From: Pseudomonadota bacterium
GTDB taxonomy: Bacteria > Pseudomonadota > Gammaproteobacteria > Burkholderiales > Burkholderiaceae_D
Direction: 5' to 3'
DNA: 7,506 nt
Assembly (NCBI GenBank): GCA_023422955.1
Contig: JAFAGG010000033.1
Location: 1-7,506 of the forward strand
Shown: positions 6,061-7,506 of the stretch, piece after piece
How the letters are laid out: each line of letters begins with the position of its first letter
Position numbering within the stretch: the stretch's first letter is position 1
Position numbers and translations under genes: made by a program
Notes under the pieces: generated by a model
The model's database searches: none
What the model was told of the DNA's origin: nothing
What the model saw: only the letters and a program-made list of their open reading frames with translations

Positions 6061-7389
6061 ATTGCCCATCAGGTCATCGAAACCTACGGCTTTTTCCGTA
6101 ACCTTCGATTTGCCCAATACGTAGTTAACGACGTTCTCTTCCAAAACAAGTGCTTCGACGTCAGCCAGGCGGCGACGATCACCGTAATAGTACTTGATCA
6201 CTTGCTGCGGGTCTTCGTAACTTTGCGCGAATTCTTCGACCTGTGCCTTGACCTGATCGGGGGTGGCTTGCAGATTGTTGGCCTTGACCAGGTCAGCCAG
6301 GATCAGTCCCAGACGCACGCGGCGTTCGGCTTGTGCCGTGAACAACTCGGCCGGGAAAGGCATATCCTTCACATTCATGCCGCGCTGCGCCATGTCCTGG
6401 CGAGCCGTTTCCATCAGGCGCTGCACTTCCTGGTCCACCAGTGACTTGGGCACATCGATTTCAGTAGCCTTGATCAGCGCATCCATCACGCTATCCTTGG
6501 TCTTGGCTTTCACGCGGTTCGATACTTCACGCTCCAGGTTGCGCTGGATGTCTTCGCGCATTTTCTGCATATCGCCATCGGGAATACCCAGCGACTTGGC
6601 AAACTCGCCGTCGACTTCCGGCAGGTGCGCCCATTCAACCTGTTTGACGGTCAGCGTGAATTCAGCCGTTTTGCCGGCCACATCCTTGCTGTGATATTCC
6701 TCCGGGAAGCTCAGAGGGAAAGTCTTGGACTCGCCCGCCTTCAGGCCGGTTGCAGCGGCTTCGAACTCGGGCAGCATCTGGCCCTGGCCCAGCACGAATA
6801 CGAAATCGTCGGCCTTGCCGCCTTCGAACTCCACGCCGTCGATCTTGCCGACGAAATCCACGGTAACGCGGTCGTCGTTCTGCGCGGAGGTATCGGCACC
6901 GCCGTCGCCGTGCGCGCCCTGCTCGCCTTTGACGTGATAGTGCACGCGCTGCTTGCGCAGGATATCCACGGTCTTGTCGATTTCCGCATCGGTCACTGCC
7001 GAAGTCGTTTTTTCCACTTCCACGCCGGACAGGTCACCCACCGTCACTTCCGGATAGACTTCGAAAGTCGCATCGATGGCAATCGTATCTTCCGGAGCGT
7101 CTTCCTTGGCGTCGAACTTGGGCCAGCCTGCCACGCGCAGATTGTTTTCCTGCGCCGCTTCGCCGAAAGCGTTGCTGATCTTGTCATTCAGGACTTCGGT
7201 TTCAACCTGATAACCGTACTGGGCAGTCACCATTTTCATGGGCACTTTACCGGGGCGGAAACCTGGTGCTTTCACCGTACGTGCACGGATCTTGAGGCGC
7301 TTCTCGACTTCTGCCTGCACCTCTGCACGAGGAATGGTCAGAGTCATGCGGCGTTCGAGCTTTTCCAAAGTTTCAACTGCAGTTGCCAT
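6046..7389 (-). CDS. tig: Trigger factor, ribosome-associated chaperone and peptidyl-prolyl isomerase
   Basis: ATP-independent chaperone that docks at the ribosomal exit tunnel and shields nascent chains. It has 447 residues, normal length being about 430-450. Seen: the N-terminal ribosome-binding domain with signature GFRPGKVP at 43-50, the FKBP-type isomerase domain at about 172-257 (DRVTVDFVGKIDGVEFEGG, then LGQGQMLPEFEAAATGLKAGE), and the helical C-terminal chaperone domain (about 260-430). A Gly/Asp/His-rich insert sits just before the FKBP domain (about 155-171). I chose ATG 7389, since MATAVETLEKLERR is the usual betaproteobacterial start and GGA lies seven bases upstream. A TTG four codons earlier (7401) lies in a T-run and has no better site. 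It follows tRNA-Leu by 29 bases with no terminator, so joint transcription is likely. tig-clpP is a conserved pairing. Confidence 0.97.
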   Translation of the reverse strand: MATAVETLEKLERRMTLTIPRAEVQAEVEKRLKIRARTVKAPGFRPGKVPMKMVTAQYGYQVETEVLNDKISNAFGEAAQENNLRVAGWPKFDAKEDAPEDTIAIDATFEVYPEVTVGDLSGVEVEKTTSAVTDAEIDKTVDILRKQRVHYHVKGEQGAHGDGGADTSAQNDDRVTVDFVGKIDGVEFEGGKADDFVFVLGQGQMLPEFEAAATGLKAGESKTFPLSFPEEYHSKDVAGKTAEFTLTVKQVEWAHLPEVDGEFAKSLGIPDGDMQKMREDIQRNLEREVSNRVKAKTKDSVMDALIKATEIDVPKSLVDQEVQRLMETARQDMAQRGMNVKDMPFPAELFTAQAERRVRLGLILADLVKANNLQATPDQVKAQVEEFAQSYEDPQQVIKYYYGDRRRLADVEALVLEENVVNYVLGKSKVTEKAVGFDDLMGNNAQG

Positions 7390-7418
7390 GTGATTGTCCA
7401 AAAAAATTAAGAATTCGA

Positions 7419-7505
7419 TGGTGCGAGGAGGGGGACTCGAACCCCCACACCATTGCTGGCGTCAGGACCTAAACCTGGTGCGTCTACCAATTTCGCCACC
7501 CGCGC
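7419..7505 (-). tRNA. tRNA-Leu(UAG)
   Basis: Complete 87-base class II tRNA. The 5' acceptor strand is GCGCGGG (7505-7499), followed by the D-arm (GCGAAATTGGTAGACGC) and an anticodon loop TTTAGGT with anticodon TAG at 7471-7469. Then come a long variable arm and a T-arm GGGGG-TTCGAGT-CCCCC. The 3' acceptor strand TCCTCGC is followed by discriminator A and an encoded CCA (7421-7419). The acceptor stem has a C-U mismatch at pair 4-69 and a G-U at 7-66, and the anticodon stem has a C-A at 27-43. It decodes CUN leucine codons. Its promoter lies beyond the window. Confidence 0.95.
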
Positions 7506-7506
7506 A

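Noticed and set aside
5356..6444. Long + strand open frame (362 codons) opposite clpP and the tig 3' end
   Set aside because: It begins inside the clpP terminator and spans two conserved genes on the other strand; composition is typical of an antisense shadow.
7390..7401. TTG 7401 as the tig start, adding four residues
   Set aside because: The TTG lies in a T-run without a ribosome binding site, and the conserved N-terminus begins at ATG 7389.

Overview
The window looks like chromosomal DNA from a moderately GC-rich betaproteobacterium, probably Burkholderiales. The proteins resemble that group, and the trigger factor carries a glycine/aspartate-rich insert that I associate from memory with Oxalobacteraceae-type sequences. 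That assignment is inference; no database was searched.

Layout from left to right. The + strand starts inside the 3' half of a gene for electron transfer flavoprotein-ubiquinone oxidoreductase, which ends at 815. It is followed directly by a decayed GGDEF/EAL (cyclic-di-GMP) gene remnant (about 816-1074) and a stretch with no recognisable gene. Everything from about 1225 to the end is on the - strand and runs right to left: tRNA-Leu(UAG), tig (trigger factor), clpP, clpX, lon. This is the conserved protein quality-control cluster seen in many Proteobacteria. Trigger factor meets nascent chains at the ribosome, ClpX unfolds substrates and feeds them to the ClpP peptidase, and Lon degrades misfolded and regulatory proteins on its own.

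Signals between the genes divide the cluster into units. The tRNA and tig are only 29 bases apart with no terminator. tig and clpP are 33 bases apart, with a strong hairpin at the tig stop codon. clpP, clpX and lon are each followed by a convincing intrinsic terminator. lon has a good candidate heat-shock (sigma-32) promoter whose -35 element lies against the T-tract of the clpX terminator. The clpX-lon gap may also hold a short terminated transcript.

I found no mobile element, CRISPR array, phage gene or clearly new system. The core genes are intact and ordinary; the points of interest are the intergenic signals and the gene remnant.
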